Positions 1 to 12,103 of a stretch of DNA of 64,000 nucleotides are shown one piece after another; within the stretch, counting starts at the first letter, position 1; every line of letters begins with the position of its first letter. Source of the stretch: Bacillus pumilus. Its GTDB lineage: Bacteria; Bacillota; Bacilli; Bacillales; Bacillaceae. Under the pieces are notes generated by a model, which worked only from the letters and a program-made list of their open reading frames with translations, was not told the origin of the DNA and ran no database searches. The position numbers were made by a program, and so were the translations under genes. The stretch lies in NCBI RefSeq assembly GCF_003431975.1, contig NZ_CP027116.1:124001-188000 (forward strand). The letters are read 5' to 3'.

Positions 1-134
1 GTCTTGGCTTGAAAGAAGCTAAAGAACTTGTTGACAACACTCCAAAACCACTTAAAGAAGGTATTGCTAAAGAAGAAGCTGAAGAACTTAAAGCTAAGCT
101 TGAAGAAGTTGGCGCTTCTGTAGAAGTTAAGTAA
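1..134 (+). CDS. rplL: 50S ribosomal protein L7/L12, C-terminal fragment
   Basis: Only the last 43 codons are inside the window; the frame is open from base 3 and ends at the TAA at 132-134. The visible residues, [20 protein letters not shown] and on to [10 protein letters not shown], are the classic L7/L12 C-terminal domain, the part of the ribosomal stalk that contacts EF-Tu, EF-G and other translational GTPases. A factor-independent terminator follows directly, so this is the distal gene of the rplJ-rplL unit. The start lies upstream of the window. Confidence 0.97.
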
Positions 135-154
135 TCTTCGCCTAATCTTTTGGG

Positions 155-187
155 AAAGCTCGCTTTTACTGGCGGGCTTTTTCTTTT
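155..187 (+). terminator. Factor-independent terminator after rplL
   Basis: A 9-bp stem AAAGCTCGC / GCGGGCTTT (one G-T pair, 8-nt loop) is followed by a T-rich run. It sits 20 bases past the rplL stop and before ybxB. Some read-through into ybxB is likely because no strong promoter is evident between them. Confidence 0.8.
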
Positions 188-230
188 CTAATCTCCTGAA
201 ACGATTGAATCCAGAGGAGGTCCATTCACC

Positions 231-836
231 ATGAGTGACCACTATTATACGGAAAAGCCATCAGTGAAAAGCAATAAACAGACATGGGACTTCACCTTGA
301 GAAACCGTACCTTTACTTTTACAAGTGACAGTGGAGTGTTTTCTAAGAAAGAAGTCGACTTTGGTTCAAGGCTTTTAATTGAAGCTTTTGAAGAACCTGA
401 CTTGGATGGCGATGTCTTGGATGTCGGTTGCGGTTATGGACCGATCGGCTTATCGTTAGCAAACGAAATGACGGGCCGCACCATTCATATGATTGATGTG
501 AACGAAAGAGCAGTCGAACTTTCAAAGGAAAACGCTAAACATAATCGCATTGATAATATCCGCATCTATCAAAGTGATTTGTTCTCGAATGTTCATTCAT
601 CAGCTGCTTTTGCCTCTATACTGACCAATCCCCCGATACGGGCAGGGAAGAAAGTTGTACATGCGATCTTTGAAAAAAGTGCTGATCATTTATTGCCGGA
701 AGGTGAGTTGTGGGTGGTTATTCAGAAAAAGCAAGGTGGACCATCTGCGATTGAGAAATTAGAGCAGCTTTTTGGAGAAGTCGAGGTAGTATTGAAAAAA
801 AAGGGCTACTATATTATCAAAGCTAAAAAAGTTTGA
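231..836 (+). CDS. ybxB: Class I SAM-dependent methyltransferase, RsmC-like (YbxB)
   Basis: This 201-residue protein is a small class I methyltransferase of the RsmC family, which methylates guanine N2 of 16S rRNA (G1207 in E. coli). Visible motifs are the SAM-binding loop VLDVGCGYGPIGLSLA (about residues 63-78), the acidic end of beta-2 (MIDVNERA) and the catalytic NPPIRAGK near residue 133. Bacterial RsmC proteins are often twice as long because of an extra N-terminal domain; the Bacillus form is the single catalytic domain. A strong Shine-Dalgarno GAGGAGG precedes the ATG. The place between rplL and rpoB is the same as ybxB in B. subtilis. The exact target base is inferred from the family. 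Confidence 0.92.
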   Translation: MSDHYYTEKPSVKSNKQTWDFTLRNRTFTFTSDSGVFSKKEVDFGSRLLIEAFEEPDLDGDVLDVGCGYGPIGLSLANEMTGRTIHMIDVNERAVELSKENAKHNRIDNIRIYQSDLFSNVHSSAAFASILTNPPIRAGKKVVHAIFEKSADHLLPEGELWVVIQKKQGGPSAIEKLEQLFGEVEVVLKKKGYYIIKAKKV

Positions 837-861
837 CGCAGTTTCCTAGCTGTGTTAACAT
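833..861 (+). promoter_or_regulatory. Candidate sigma-A promoter for rpoBC
   Basis: TTGACG (833-838), a 17-bp spacer, and TAACAT (856-861) preceded by an extended -10 TG at 853-854. The -35 overlaps the ybxB stop codon. It would give an rpoB leader of roughly 220 nt, which contains the hairpin at 1012-1054. Confidence 0.5.
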
Positions 862-1011
862 TATAAAATGCCAATGTGTATATTTTGCTTGATAGGCTTA
901 AAAAACAACTATTTTGTATAAATTATGCATACTTGGGAAAACTAATAAAATCGGTATTTGTTTTTGGATGTGGTTTTCTTATTTTAGAAACCCTTTTTTC
1001 TTTTGTCTTGT

Positions 1012-1054
1012 AAAAGTATTTCTTTACTGACATTTGAAAGGCTGAAATACTTTT
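1012..1054 (+). promoter_or_regulatory. Inverted repeat in the rpoB leader
   Basis: AAAAGTATTTC (1012-1022) and GAAATACTTTT (1044-1054) form a perfect 11-bp stem with a 21-nt loop, about 25 bases upstream of the rpoB Shine-Dalgarno. The right arm ends in a short T run, so it could act as a weak terminator or attenuator, or as an mRNA processing site. No function is established by the sequence alone. Confidence 0.5.
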
Positions 1055-1091
1055 TACACATATAATACGCATGATTTGAGGGGTGAATCAG

Positions 1092-4000
1092 TTGACAGGT
1101 CAACTAGTTCAGTATGGACGACACCGCCAGCGCAGAAGCTACGCACGCATAAGCGAAGTGTTAGAATTACCAAATCTCATTGAAATTCAAACCTCTTCTT
1201 ATCAGTGGTTTCTTGATGAGGGTCTTAGAGAGATGTTTCAAGATATATCCCCAATTGAGGATTTTACTGGTAACCTTTCTCTTGAATTCATTGATTACAG
1301 CCTAGGGGATCCTAAGTATCCTGTAGCAGAATCAAAAGAACGTGATGTAACTTACTCTGCTCCACTAAGAGTAAAAGTTCGTTTAATTAACAAAGAAACT
1401 GGAGAAGTAAAAGACCAAGACGTGTTCATGGGTGATTTCCCAATCATGACTGACACAGGTACTTTTATCATTAACGGTGCGGAACGTGTAATCGTTTCTC
1501 AGTTAGTACGTTCTCCAAGTGTATATTTCAGTGGTAAAGTAGACAAAAACGGTAAAAAAGGTTTTACTGCGACTGTCATTCCAAACCGTGGCGCATGGTT
1601 AGAATACGAAACTGATGCGAAGGATGTAGTCTATGTACGCATCGATCGCACACGTAAGTTGCCGGTTACGGTTCTTTTGCGTGCTCTCGGCTTCAGCTCT
1701 GATCAAGAGATTCTTGACCTCATTGGCGAGAATGAATACTTACGCAACACGCTGGAAAAAGACAATACAGAGAATGCTGATAAAGCACTTCTCGAAATCT
1801 ACGAGCGCCTCCGTCCTGGAGAGCCGCCAACTGTGGAAAATGCGAAAAGCCTGCTAGACTCTCGCTTCTTCGATCCGAAGAGATATGACCTAGCAAATGT
1901 TGGGCGCTACAAGATTAATAAGAAGCTTCATATTAAAAATAGACTGTTCAATCAAAAATTGGCTGAAACGTTAGTAGATCCTGAAACAGGTGAAATTCTA
2001 GCAGAAAAAGGTCAAATTTTAGACAGAAGAGTTCTTGATAAAGTTCTTCCATACTTAGAAAACGGCATCGGATTTAGAAAGCTTTATCCAAATGGTGGCG
2101 TAGTAGAAGATGAAGTAGAACTTCAATCTATTAAGATTTATGCACCGTCTGATCAAGAAGGCGAGCAAGTGATCAACGTGATCGGAAATGCATATGTAGA
2201 GGAAGCTGTGAAAAACATCACGCCTTCTGACATCATCGCATCGATCAGTTACTTCTTCAACCTTCTTCATGGTGTAGGTGACACAGATGATATCGACCAC
2301 CTAGGTAACCGTCGTCTGCGTTCTGTAGGTGAACTTCTGCAAAACCAATTCCGTATTGGTTTAAGCAGAATGGAGCGTGTTGTTCGTGAAAGAATGTCGA
2401 TCCAAGACACAAACACGATCACACCTCAGCAGCTGATCAACATCCGTCCTGTGATCGCTTCTATCAAAGAGTTCTTTGGTAGCTCTCAGCTTTCTCAGTT
2501 CATGGATCAAACAAACCCGCTTGCTGAATTGACGCACAAACGTCGTCTGTCAGCGCTTGGACCGGGTGGTTTGACACGTGAGCGTGCAGGAATGGAAGTT
2601 CGTGACGTGCACTACTCTCACTATGGCCGTATGTGTCCGATTGAAACACCAGAGGGTCCAAACATTGGTTTGATCAACTCTCTATCTTCATTTGCAAAAG
2701 TAAATCGTTTCGGATTTATTGAAACACCTTACCGTCGGGTTGATCCTGAAACAGGTAAAGTAACACCGAGAATCGATTACTTAACTGCGGATGAAGAGGA
2801 TAACTACGTAGTAGCACAAGCAAACGCTATATTAGGTGAAGATGGTTCGTTTATCGATGATAATATCATTGCTCGTTTCAGAGGGGAAAACACCGTTGTT
2901 CCTCGAAACCGCGTTGACTACATGGATGTTTCGCCAAAGCAGGTTGTTTCTGCAGCGACAGCATGTATCCCGTTCTTAGAAAACGATGACTCTAACCGTG
3001 CTCTAATGGGAGCGAACATGCAACGTCAGGCTGTGCCTTTGATGCAGCCGGAATCACCGATTGTTGGTACAGGTATGGAGTATGTATCAGGTAAAGACTC
3101 TGGTGCTGCTGTGATCTGTCGCTATCCAGGTGTTGTAGAACGTGTTGAAGCAAAAAATATTTGGGTTCGCCGTTATGAAGACGTTGACGGACAACAAGTC
3201 AAAGGAAACCTAGACAAATACAGCTTGCTGAAATTTGTCCGCTCTAACCAAGGGACTTGCTACAACCAGCGTCCAATCGTAAGTGTTGGGGATGAAGTCG
3301 TAAAAGGAGAAATCCTTGCAGACGGTCCTTCAATGGAAAAAGGTGAATTGGCTCTAGGACGTAACGTCATGGTCGGCTTCATGACTTGGGACGGTTATAA
3401 CTACGAGGATGCGATCATCATGAGTGAGCGCCTTGTAAAAGATGACGTCTACACATCTATTCATATTGAAGAATATGAATCAGAAGCTCGTGATACAAAG
3501 CTTGGACCGGAAGAAATCACTCGTGATATTCCAAACGTTGGGGAAGATGCTTTACGCAACCTTGACGAGCGCGGAATCATCCGTATTGGTGCAGAAGTAA
3601 AAGACGGAGACCTTCTTGTAGGAAAAGTAACGCCTAAAGGTGTAACTGAACTAACAGCTGAAGAACGTCTATTGCATGCAATTTTCGGTGAAAAGGCTCG
3701 TGAAGTACGTGATACGTCTCTACGTGTACCACACGGCGGCGGTGGAATCATCCACGATGTCAAAGTCTTTAACCGTGAAGATGGAGATGAACTTCCTCCA
3801 GGTGTAAACCAATTAGTCCGTGTATACATCGTTCAGAAGCGTAAAATTTCTGAAGGTGACAAAATGGCCGGACGACATGGTAACAAAGGGGTTATCTCTA
3901 AAATCCTTCCAGAAGAAGATATGCCGTATCTTCCAGACGGAACACCGATTGATATCATGTTAAACCCTCTAGGGGTACCATCTCGTATGAACATCGGTCA

Positions 4001-4673
4001 GGTACTTGAGCTTCATATGGGTATGGCTGCACGTTACCTTGGCATCCACATTGCGTCACCAGTATTCGATGGTGCGCGCGAGGAAGATGTTTGGGAAACG
4101 CTTGAAGAAGCAGGTATGTCCCGTGATGCGAAAACAGTCCTTTATGATGGTCGAACTGGTGAACCATTCGACAACCGTGTATCTGTCGGAATCATGTACA
4201 TGATCAAACTGGCTCACATGGTTGACGATAAACTTCACGCACGTTCAACTGGACCATACTCACTTGTTACGCAGCAGCCACTTGGCGGTAAAGCACAGTT
4301 TGGTGGTCAGCGTTTCGGAGAGATGGAGGTATGGGCACTTGAAGCATACGGTGCAGCATACACACTTCAAGAGATCTTAACAGTTAAATCGGATGACGTT
4401 GTGGGACGTGTGAAAACATACGAAGCCATCGTCAAAGGGGATAACGTACCTGAACCAGGTGTCCCTGAATCATTCAAAGTGTTAATCAAAGAACTTCAAA
4501 GTTTAGGTATGGATGTTAAAATCCTATCTGGCGATGAAGAAGAGATAGAAATGAGAGATTTAGAAGACGATGAGGAAACGAAGAAAGCAGACGGATTAGC
4601 GTTATCTAATGACGAAGATGCTGCAGACCTCGCACCTGTCGATCTTGAACGTGACGCAGTCACAAAAGAATAG
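1092..4673 (+). CDS. rpoB: DNA-directed RNA polymerase subunit beta
   Basis: RpoB forms the beta pincer and part of the catalytic cleft of RNA polymerase. The TTG at 1092 is chosen because it lies 6 nt after the Shine-Dalgarno GAGGGGTGA and gives 1193 residues, the B. subtilis length; an in-frame GTG at 1083 overlaps that Shine-Dalgarno. With this numbering the rifampicin pocket reads Q469, H482, S487, the drug-sensitive residues. Other landmarks are [16 protein letters not shown], the [17 protein letters not shown] block, [16 protein letters not shown], and the C-terminal [20 protein letters not shown] clamp region. The extreme C-terminus is acidic and low in complexity, as usual in Bacillus. 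It is followed by rpoC after 61 nt and almost certainly co-transcribed. Confidence 0.99.
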   Translation: MTGQLVQYGRHRQRRSYARISEVLELPNLIEIQTSSYQWFLDEGLREMFQDISPIEDFTGNLSLEFIDYSLGDPKYPVAESKERDVTYSAPLRVKVRLINKETGEVKDQDVFMGDFPIMTDTGTFIINGAERVIVSQLVRSPSVYFSGKVDKNGKKGFTATVIPNRGAWLEYETDAKDVVYVRIDRTRKLPVTVLLRALGFSSDQEILDLIGENEYLRNTLEKDNTENADKALLEIYERLRPGEPPTVENAKSLLDSRFFDPKRYDLANVGRYKINKKLHIKNRLFNQKLAETLVDPETGEILAEKGQILDRRVLDKVLPYLENGIGFRKLYPNGGVVEDEVELQSIKIYAPSDQEGEQVINVIGNAYVEEAVKNITPSDIIASISYFFNLLHGVGDTDDIDHLGNRRLRSVGELLQNQFRIGLSRMERVVRERMSIQDTNTITPQQLINIRPVIASIKEFFGSSQLSQFMDQTNPLAELTHKRRLSALGPGGLTRERAGMEVRDVHYSHYGRMCPIETPEGPNIGLINSLSSFAKVNRFGFIETPYRRVDPETGKVTPRIDYLTADEEDNYVVAQANAILGEDGSFIDDNIIARFRGENTVVPRNRVDYMDVSPKQVVSAATACIPFLENDDSNRALMGANMQRQAVPLMQPESPIVGTGMEYVSGKDSGAAVICRYPGVVERVEAKNIWVRRYEDVDGQQVKGNLDKYSLLKFVRSNQGTCYNQRPIVSVGDEVVKGEILADGPSMEKGELALGRNVMVGFMTWDGYNYEDAIIMSERLVKDDVYTSIHIEEYESEARDTKLGPEEITRDIPNVGEDALRNLDERGIIRIGAEVKDGDLLVGKVTPKGVTELTAEERLLHAIFGEKAREVRDTSLRVPHGGGGIIHDVKVFNREDGDELPPGVNQLVRVYIVQKRKISEGDKMAGRHGNKGVISKILPEEDMPYLPDGTPIDIMLNPLGVPSRMNIGQVLELHMGMAARYLGIHIASPVFDGAREEDVWETLEEAGMSRDAKTVLYDGRTGEPFDNRVSVGIMYMIKLAHMVDDKLHARSTGPYSLVTQQPLGGKAQFGGQRFGEMEVWALEAYGAAYTLQEILTVKSDDVVGRVKTYEAIVKGDNVPEPGVPESFKVLIKELQSLGMDVKILSGDEEEIEMRDLEDDEETKKADGLALSNDEDAADLAPVDLERDAVTKE

Positions 4674-4734
4674 CAGAAACGATTAGAGCAAGTGACTAGG
4701 GTATAACCCGAAGATTAAAAGGGAGGTAGGCCCC

Positions 4735-7700
4735 TTGCTAGATGTGAACAATTTTGAGTATATGAACATCGGTCTCGCATCACCTGATAAAATCCGTTCT
4801 TGGTCTTTTGGTGAAGTGAAAAAGCCTGAAACGATTAACTATCGTACACTGAAACCTGAAAAAGATGGTCTCTTTTGTGAACGTATCTTCGGACCGCAAA
4901 AAGACTGGGAATGTCATTGTGGAAAGTATAAACGCGTTCGTTATAAGGGTGTTGTATGTGACCGTTGTGGTGTAGAAGTAACACGGGCAAAAGTCCGTCG
5001 TGAGAGAATGGGGCATATCGAACTGGCTGCCCCAGTTTCCCACATTTGGTATTTCAAAGGTATCCCAAGCCGTATGGGTCTTGTTCTTGATATGTCACCA
5101 CGTGCGTTAGAAGAAGTGATTTACTTCGCTTCTTACGTCGTGACAGATCCGGGCAACACTCCGCTTGAGAAGAAGCAACTTCTTTCTGAGAAGGAATTCC
5201 GTGCTTATTTAGATAAATACGGTAATACATTCCAAGCAGCTATGGGTGCAGAAGCAATCAACAAACTTCTTCAAGATATCGATCTTGTCAAAGAAGTAGA
5301 TACACTGAAAGAAGAGCTGAAAACTGCTCAAGGGCAGCGTCGTACACGTGCGATTAAACGCCTTGAAGTGTTAGAAGCCTTCCGTAACTCAGGAAACAAA
5401 CCATCTTGGATGATTCTTGATGTACTTCCGGTTATTCCACCAGAATTACGTCCAATGGTTCAGCTTGATGGTGGGCGTTTTGCTACTTCTGACTTAAACG
5501 ACCTTTATCGTCGTGTCATCAACCGTAACAATCGTCTGAAACGTTTATTAGATCTTGGCGCGCCAAGCATCATCGTTCAGAACGAGAAGCGTATGCTTCA
5601 AGAAGCTGTCGATGCCTTGATTGATAATGGACGTAGAGGTAGACCTGTAACAGGACCAGGAAATAGACCATTGAAATCTCTTTCTCACATGTTGAAAGGG
5701 AAACAAGGACGTTTCCGTCAAAACTTGCTTGGTAAACGTGTTGACTATTCTGGACGTTCCGTAATCGTTGTAGGACCACATTTGAAAATGTATCAATGTG
5801 GACTTCCGAAAGAAATGGCTCTTGAGTTATTCAAACCATTCGTGATGAAGGAGCTTGTTGAAAAAGGATTAGCTCACAATATCAAGAGTGCGAAGCGTAA
5901 AATTGAGCGCGTGCAACCGGAAGTATGGGATGTCTTAGAATCCGTCATTCGTGAGCATCCAGTTTTACTAAACCGTGCACCAACTCTTCACAGACTTGGT
6001 ATTCAAGCGTTTGAACCTACACTTGTGGAAGGACGCGCAATTCGTCTGCATCCACTTGTATGTACAGCCTACAACGCTGACTTTGACGGTGACCAAATGG
6101 CGGTTCACGTACCATTATCTGCTGAAGCTCAAGCTGAAGCTCGTATCTTAATGCTTGCTGCTCAAAACATTTTGAACCCGAAAGATGGAAAACCTGTTGT
6201 TACGCCATCTCAGGATATGGTGCTTGGTAACTACTACCTTACACTTGAGCGTAAAGATGCTATCGGAGAAGGTATGGTCTTCAAAGATACTGACGAAGCC
6301 CTTTTAGCTTATCAAAATGGTTATGTACATCTTCATACACGCGTAGCTGTTGCAGCTAGCTCGTTGAAGAATGTGACATTCACTGATGAACAGCGTTCTA
6401 AATTGTTGATTACAACAGTTGGAAAACTGATCTTTAACGAAATCTTACCGGAATCATTCCCTTACATGAATGAGCCGACAAAGAGCAATATCGAAGAAAA
6501 AACGCCTGATCGTTTCTTCCTTGAAAAAGGTGAGGATGTGAAAGCTGCAATCGAGAAACAAGAAATCAATGCGCCGTTCAAAAAAGGTATTTTAGGTAAA
6601 ATCATTGCGGAAATCTTTAAGAGATTCCATATCACTGAGACATCTAAAATGCTTGACCGCATGAAGAATCTTGGTTTCAGATACTCTACTAAAGCCGGTA
6701 TTACGGTTGGTGTGTCTGATATCGTCGTATTAGATGATAAGCAGCAAATTCTTGAAGAAGCACAAGCAAAAGTAGATAACGTTATGAAGCAATTCAGACG
6801 TGGTTTGATTACAGAAGAAGAGCGTTATGAGAGAGTCATTTCAATCTGGAGTTCTTCTAAAGATGTCATCCAGGGTAAACTGATGAAGTCCCTCGATGAA
6901 GTCAACCCAATCTACATGATGAGTGACTCTGGAGCGCGTGGTAACGCATCTAACTTCACTCAGCTGGCTGGTATGCGTGGTCTGATGGCCAACCCGGCTG
7001 GACGTATCATCGAACTTCCGATTAAATCTAGTTTCCGTGAAGGTTTAACAGTATTGGAATACTTTATTTCCACTCACGGAGCGCGTAAAGGTCTTGCCGA
7101 TACAGCTCTTAAAACAGCTGATTCAGGTTACCTCACGCGTCGTCTCGTTGACGTTGCGCAGGATGTTATCATCCGCGAAACAGATTGCGGTACAGACCGC
7201 GGGATTTTGGCGAAGTCCATTAAAGAAGGAAATGAAATCATTGAGAAACTTGAAGAGCGTCTTATCGGACGTTTTGCAAGAAAACCAATTGTTCATCCTG
7301 AAACGGGCGAAGTCATTGTTGGCGAAAACGAACTAATTGATGAAGATAAAGCACTTGAAGTAGTTGAAGCGGGAATCGAGGAAGTATGGATCCGTTCAGC
7401 ATTTACATGTAACACGCCGCATGGTGTATGTAAACGATGCTACGGCCGTAACCTTGCAACTGGTACTGACGTTGAAGTCGGTGAAGCAGTTGGAATTATC
7501 GCTGCACAATCTATCGGTGAACCAGGAACACAGCTTACAATGCGTACGTTCCACACAGGTGGGGTAGCAGGAGACGATATCACACAAGGTTTACCTCGTA
7601 TCCAAGAGCTATTTGAAGCGCGTAATCCGAAAGGGCAAGCGACCATCTCTGAAATCGATGGTGTCGTTGCTGAAATTAACGATGTTCGTGACAAGCAACA

Positions 7701-8334
7701 GGAAATTGTGGTTCAAGGCGAAGTTGAAACTCGTTCTTACACAGCTCCTTACAATGCACGTCTGAAAGTTGTTGAAGGTGACAAAGTCACTCGTGGTCAA
7801 GTACTGACAGAAGGTTCAATCGATCCGAAAGAACTTCTTAAAGTGACTGACATGACAGCTGTTCAAGAATATCTGCTTCATGAAGTACAAAAAGTATACC
7901 GCATGCAAGGGGTAGAAATCGGAGATAAGCACGTTGAGGTAATGGTTCGCCAAATGCTTCGTAAAGTGCGTGTCGCTGACGCAGGGGATACAGATGTATT
8001 ACCAGGCACACTTCTTGATGTACACCAATTCACTGAAGCGAACAAAAAAGTACTATTCGAAGGCAAGCGTCCTGCGACAGGCCGCCCAGTTCTTCTCGGT
8101 ATTACAAAAGCGTCGCTTGAAACAGACTCATTCTTGTCTGCAGCATCCTTCCAAGAAACGACTCGTGTCCTAACAGATGCGGCGATCAAAGGAAAACGTG
8201 ATGAACTGCTTGGCTTGAAAGAGAATGTTATCATTGGTAAACTTGTTCCTGCTGGAACAGGCATGCCAAACTACCGTAAAGTTAAGCCGGTTTCGCAAGT
8301 GCAACCGTCTGACGATATGGTGCCTGTAGAGTAA
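4735..8334 (+). CDS. rpoC: DNA-directed RNA polymerase subunit beta'
   Basis: RpoC supplies the catalytic magnesium site and the sigma-binding coiled coil. The 1199-residue protein starts at a TTG preceded by GGGAGGTAGG. The N-terminal zinc ribbon has Cys60, Cys62, Cys75 and Cys78; the catalytic triad is in NADFDGDQM (Asp449, Asp451, Asp453). The trigger-loop region contains [20 protein letters not shown], and a second Cys cluster ([13 protein letters not shown]) is present. Length and motifs are fully conventional. No U-tract terminator follows; instead a long interrupted hairpin overlaps the next promoter at 8359-8434. Confidence 0.99.
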   Translation: MLDVNNFEYMNIGLASPDKIRSWSFGEVKKPETINYRTLKPEKDGLFCERIFGPQKDWECHCGKYKRVRYKGVVCDRCGVEVTRAKVRRERMGHIELAAPVSHIWYFKGIPSRMGLVLDMSPRALEEVIYFASYVVTDPGNTPLEKKQLLSEKEFRAYLDKYGNTFQAAMGAEAINKLLQDIDLVKEVDTLKEELKTAQGQRRTRAIKRLEVLEAFRNSGNKPSWMILDVLPVIPPELRPMVQLDGGRFATSDLNDLYRRVINRNNRLKRLLDLGAPSIIVQNEKRMLQEAVDALIDNGRRGRPVTGPGNRPLKSLSHMLKGKQGRFRQNLLGKRVDYSGRSVIVVGPHLKMYQCGLPKEMALELFKPFVMKELVEKGLAHNIKSAKRKIERVQPEVWDVLESVIREHPVLLNRAPTLHRLGIQAFEPTLVEGRAIRLHPLVCTAYNADFDGDQMAVHVPLSAEAQAEARILMLAAQNILNPKDGKPVVTPSQDMVLGNYYLTLERKDAIGEGMVFKDTDEALLAYQNGYVHLHTRVAVAASSLKNVTFTDEQRSKLLITTVGKLIFNEILPESFPYMNEPTKSNIEEKTPDRFFLEKGEDVKAAIEKQEINAPFKKGILGKIIAEIFKRFHITETSKMLDRMKNLGFRYSTKAGITVGVSDIVVLDDKQQILEEAQAKVDNVMKQFRRGLITEEERYERVISIWSSSKDVIQGKLMKSLDEVNPIYMMSDSGARGNASNFTQLAGMRGLMANPAGRIIELPIKSSFREGLTVLEYFISTHGARKGLADTALKTADSGYLTRRLVDVAQDVIIRETDCGTDRGILAKSIKEGNEIIEKLEERLIGRFARKPIVHPETGEVIVGENELIDEDKALEVVEAGIEEVWIRSAFTCNTPHGVCKRCYGRNLATGTDVEVGEAVGIIAAQSIGEPGTQLTMRTFHTGGVAGDDITQGLPRIQELFEARNPKGQATISEIDGVVAEINDVRDKQQEIVVQGEVETRSYTAPYNARLKVVEGDKVTRGQVLTEGSIDPKELLKVTDMTAVQEYLLHEVQKVYRMQGVEIGDKHVEVMVRQMLRKVRVADAGDTDVLPGTLLDVHQFTEANKKVLFEGKRPATGRPVLLGITKASLETDSFLSAASFQETTRVLTDAAIKGKRDELLGLKENVIIGKLVPAGTGMPNYRKVKPVSQVQPSDDMVPVE

Positions 8335-8358
8335 TCTTTCTCGTGAGATTCCTATAAA

Positions 8359-8429
8359 ATCATCAAAAAATGGTGAAGGATGTCAAGATAATCTGTTTTA
8401 CGATATTGACATCCTTCTGCCATGATGAT
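8359..8429 (+). promoter_or_regulatory. Long interrupted inverted repeat between rpoC and rplGB
   Basis: A perfect 12-bp pair GAAGGATGTCAA (8375-8386) / TTGACATCCTTC (8406-8417) with a 19-nt loop is extended outward by TGG/CCA and by ATCATCA (8359-8365) / TGATGAT (8423-8429). The right arm contains the -35 hexamer of the rplGB promoter. It lacks a U-tract, so it is not a standard terminator. It may be an operator, or a 3'-end or processing hairpin for the rpoBC transcript. Confidence 0.6.
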
Positions 8430-8434
8430 AATAT
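8406..8434 (+). promoter_or_regulatory. Sigma-A promoter for rplGB and the str genes
   Basis: TTGACA (8406-8411), 17-bp spacer, TAATAT (8429-8434). This is close to consensus and lies 46 bases before the rplGB start codon. Its -35 is the tip of the right arm of a long inverted repeat. Confidence 0.75.
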
Positions 8435-8479
8435 AACCAAGGTGCTCAAAATAAAACCTGTTACTTTGGAGGATATTCG

Positions 8480-8728
8480 ATGTCTTATGATAAAGTATCA
8501 CAGGCTCAATCCATTATTATTGGTACGAAGCAAACAGTAAAAGCTCTGAAACGAGATTCAGTAAAGGAAATCGTCGTAGCGAAAGATGCTGATCCTGCTT
8601 TAACAGCTAGTGTAACAAAACTAGCGCAAGAGAAGGGTGTAGACATTTTAGTGGTAGATTCCATGAAAAAGCTCGGCAAAGCCTGCGGAATTGAGGTTGG
8701 GGCAGCAGCTGTTGCCATTATGTTATAG
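8480..8728 (+). CDS. rplGB: L7Ae-family kink-turn-binding ribosomal protein (YbxF / RplGB)
   Basis: This 82-residue protein belongs to the L7Ae/L30e/S12e/Gadd45 family; its B. subtilis homologue YbxF binds RNA kink-turns and associates with ribosomes. The fold signature is seen in the pattern [25 protein letters not shown] followed by [30 protein letters not shown], where [11 protein letters not shown] is the conserved RNA-contact loop. It heads the str cluster (rpsL, rpsG, fusA, tuf) as in other Bacillus and has its own promoter. A paralogue normally sits in the nusA operon, outside this window. Confidence 0.93.
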   Translation: MSYDKVSQAQSIIIGTKQTVKALKRDSVKEIVVAKDADPALTASVTKLAQEKGVDILVVDSMKKLGKACGIEVGAAAVAIML

Positions 8729-8756
8729 CGTACTTGATTTGTTTTTGCATGTGTAA

Positions 8757-9260
<504 letters not shown>

Positions 9261-9273
9261 TACAAACAAACAT

Positions 9274-9356
9274 AAGGGTTTTTAGAAGTTGAGATCAGAT
9301 CAGTGGAGCCAGGCAACTGACAATGAAACTGAGATGAAAGACAGCTAGAAATCCTT
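9274..9356 (+). promoter_or_regulatory. Structured rpsL-rpsG intercistronic leader, candidate S7 control site
   Basis: A 12-bp stem AAGGGTTTTTAG (9274-9285) / CTAGAAATCCTT (9345-9356), continuous with two G-U pairs, closes a 59-nt domain that holds a second small pairing AGTTG / CAACT. The stem ends just before the rpsG Shine-Dalgarno (GAAGGGAGG). In E. coli S7 represses its operon by binding between rpsL and rpsG; an analogous role here is inference from position and structure only. Confidence 0.5.
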
Positions 9357-9360
9357 TTAA

Positions 9361-9852
<492 letters not shown>

Positions 9853-9906
9853 GATTTATACCAAACTAAAAAAACTATTTCCTAATAAGGAAGGAGAAAT
9901 TACCCA

Positions 9907-11985
9907 ATGGCAAGAGAGTTCTCCTTAGACAAAACTCGTAATATTGGTATCATGGCTCACATCGATGCCGGTAAAACGACAACGACTGAGCGTATCTTGT
10001 ACTACACTGGTCGTATCCATAAAATTGGTGAAACTCACGAAGGAGCTTCCCAAATGGACTGGATGGAGCAGGAGCAAGAACGTGGTATTACAATCACTTC
10101 TGCTGCTACTACAGCACAATGGAAAGGTTACCGTGTAAACATCATCGATACACCAGGACACGTAGACTTCACTGTTGAAGTTGAACGTTCTTTACGTGTA
10201 CTTGATGGTGCGGTTGCTGTTCTTGATGCACAATCAGGTGTAGAGCCACAAACTGAAACAGTTTGGCGTCAAGCAACAACTTACGGAGTACCTCGTATCG
10301 TATTCGTTAACAAAATGGATAAAACCGGTGCGGACTTCCTTTACTCTGTAAGCACATTAAGAGACCGTCTTCAAGCGAACGCTCATGCAATTCAATTGCC
10401 GATCGGCGCTGAAGATCAATTCGAAGGAATCATCGACCTTGTAGATAACGTAGCTTATTTCTATGAAGATGACCTTGGAACTCGCTCTGATGCAAAAGAA
10501 ATCCCTGCTGAGTATAAAGACAAAGCTGCAGAGCTTCGCAACAGCCTAATTGAAGCTGTCGCTGAGCTTGATGAAGAGCTTATGGAAAAATACCTTGAGG
10601 GTGAAGAAATTACAATTCCTGAATTGAAAGCTGCAATCCGTAAAGGAACGTTGAATGTTGAATTCTACCCTGTTCTTGTTGGATCTGCTTTCAAAAACAA
10701 AGGTGTTCAGCTTGTACTTGACGCTGTGCTTGACTACCTTCCTGCACCAACTGATGTTGCTGCAATCAAAGGTACCTTGCCAGATACGAATGAAGAGGTT
10801 GTACGTGAGTCTACTGATGACGCACCATTCGCAGCTCTTGCATTTAAAGTTATGACTGACCCTTATGTTGGGAAACTAACTTTCTTCCGCGTATACTCTG
10901 GAACACTTGATTCTGGATCTTACGTGAAGAACTCTTCTAAGAACAAGCGTGAACGTGTTGGACGTATCCTTCAAATGCACGCAAACAGCCGTGAAGAAAT
11001 CTCTACTGTTTACGCAGGGGATATCGCAGCAGCTGTAGGTCTTAAAGATACATCAACTGGTGACACTCTTTGTGACGAGAAAAGCCTTGTTATCCTTGAG
11101 TCTATGGAATTCCCAGAGCCAGTTATCGATGTAGCAATCGAGCCTAAATCTAAGGCTGACCAAGATAAAATGGGTATCGCTTTAGCTAAACTAGCTGAAG
11201 AGGATCCAACATTCCGTACACAAACAAACACTGAAACTGGTCAAACGATCATCTCTGGTATGGGTGAACTTCACCTTGATATCATTGTTGACCGTATGAA
11301 GCGTGAGTTCAAGGTTGAAGCTAACGTAGGAGCACCTCAAGTTGCGTACCGTGAAACATTCCGTTCTGGTGCAAAAGTTGAAGGTAAATTCGTACGTCAG
11401 TCTGGTGGACGCGGTCAGTTCGGACACGTTTGGATCGAATTCGAACCAAACGAAGAGGGCGCAGGCTTCGAATTCCAAAATGCTATCGTCGGTGGTGTTG
11501 TTCCACGTGAATACATCCCAGCAATTCAAGCAGGTCTTGAAGACTCACTTGAAAATGGTGTATTAGCTGGTTTCCCACTAATCGACATCAAAGCAAAATT
11601 ATTTGATGGATCTTACCACGATGTTGACTCAAACGAAATGGCGTTTAAAATTGCTGCTTCTATGGCATTGAAAAATGCTGTCAGCAAATGTAACCCAGTT
11701 CTACTTGAGCCAATGATGAAAGTGGAAGTCGTTATCCCTGAAGAATACATGGGTGACATCATGGGTGATATCACATCTCGTCGTGGACGTGTAGAAGGTA
11801 TGGAAGCTCGCGGTAACGCTCAAGTTGTTCGCGCTATGGTTCCACTTTCTGAAATGTTCGGATATGCTACTGCACTCCGTTCTAACACACAAGGACGCGG
11901 TACTTTCACTATGCACATGGATCACTACGAAGAAGTGCCTAAGAGCATTAGTGAAGAAATCATCAAAAAAAATAAAGGTGAATAA
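9907..11985 (+). CDS. fusA: Translation elongation factor G
   Basis: EF-G is the GTPase that drives ribosomal translocation and, with RRF, recycling. The 692-residue protein shows the P-loop AHIDAGKTT (residues 17-25), G3 DTPGH (81-85) and G4 NKMD (135-138), then the domain II barrel and the domain IV and V blocks (for example [11 protein letters not shown] and [17 protein letters not shown]). Length matches B. subtilis. Start ATG follows AAGGAAGGAG. A tuf promoter begins at the base after its stop codon. Confidence 0.99.
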   Translation: MAREFSLDKTRNIGIMAHIDAGKTTTTERILYYTGRIHKIGETHEGASQMDWMEQEQERGITITSAATTAQWKGYRVNIIDTPGHVDFTVEVERSLRVLDGAVAVLDAQSGVEPQTETVWRQATTYGVPRIVFVNKMDKTGADFLYSVSTLRDRLQANAHAIQLPIGAEDQFEGIIDLVDNVAYFYEDDLGTRSDAKEIPAEYKDKAAELRNSLIEAVAELDEELMEKYLEGEEITIPELKAAIRKGTLNVEFYPVLVGSAFKNKGVQLVLDAVLDYLPAPTDVAAIKGTLPDTNEEVVRESTDDAPFAALAFKVMTDPYVGKLTFFRVYSGTLDSGSYVKNSSKNKRERVGRILQMHANSREEISTVYAGDIAAAVGLKDTSTGDTLCDEKSLVILESMEFPEPVIDVAIEPKSKADQDKMGIALAKLAEEDPTFRTQTNTETGQTIISGMGELHLDIIVDRMKREFKVEANVGAPQVAYRETFRSGAKVEGKFVRQSGGRGQFGHVWIEFEPNEEGAGFEFQNAIVGGVVPREYIPAIQAGLEDSLENGVLAGFPLIDIKAKLFDGSYHDVDSNEMAFKIAASMALKNAVSKCNPVLLEPMMKVEVVIPEEYMGDIMGDITSRRGRVEGMEARGNAQVVRAMVPLSEMFGYATALRSNTQGRGTFTMHMDHYEEVPKSISEEIIKKNKGE

Positions 11986-12014
11986 TTGATTTTGCCTTTA
12001 AACTAAAGTATAAC
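11986..12014 (+). promoter_or_regulatory. Sigma-A promoter for tuf
   Basis: TTGATT (11986-11991), 17-bp spacer, TATAAC (12009-12014). It starts directly after the fusA stop codon and leaves a leader of about 80 nt that contains a hairpin at 12030-12056. EF-Tu is needed at higher level than EF-G, so a separate promoter makes sense. Confidence 0.65.
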
Positions 12015-12029
12015 TACTATTGAAGATCA

Positions 12030-12056
12030 GAAAGTGAGAGGTAACTCTTCACTTTC
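12030..12056 (+). promoter_or_regulatory. Hairpin in the tuf leader
   Basis: GAAAGTGAGAG (12030-12040) pairs with CTCTTCACTTTC (12045-12056) around a GTAA tetraloop, with a one-base bulge. No U-tract follows. It may stabilise the 5' end of the tuf mRNA or mark a processing site between fusA and tuf. Confidence 0.5.
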
Positions 12057-12103
12057 TATCACTCTATACCAAATACAATGAACCTTTAAGGAGGATTTTT
12101 AGA

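Noticed and set aside
1061..1066. A perfect TATAAT just upstream of rpoB.
   Set aside because: No usable -35 at 16-18 bp; the region is A/T rich. The candidate at 833-861 is better.
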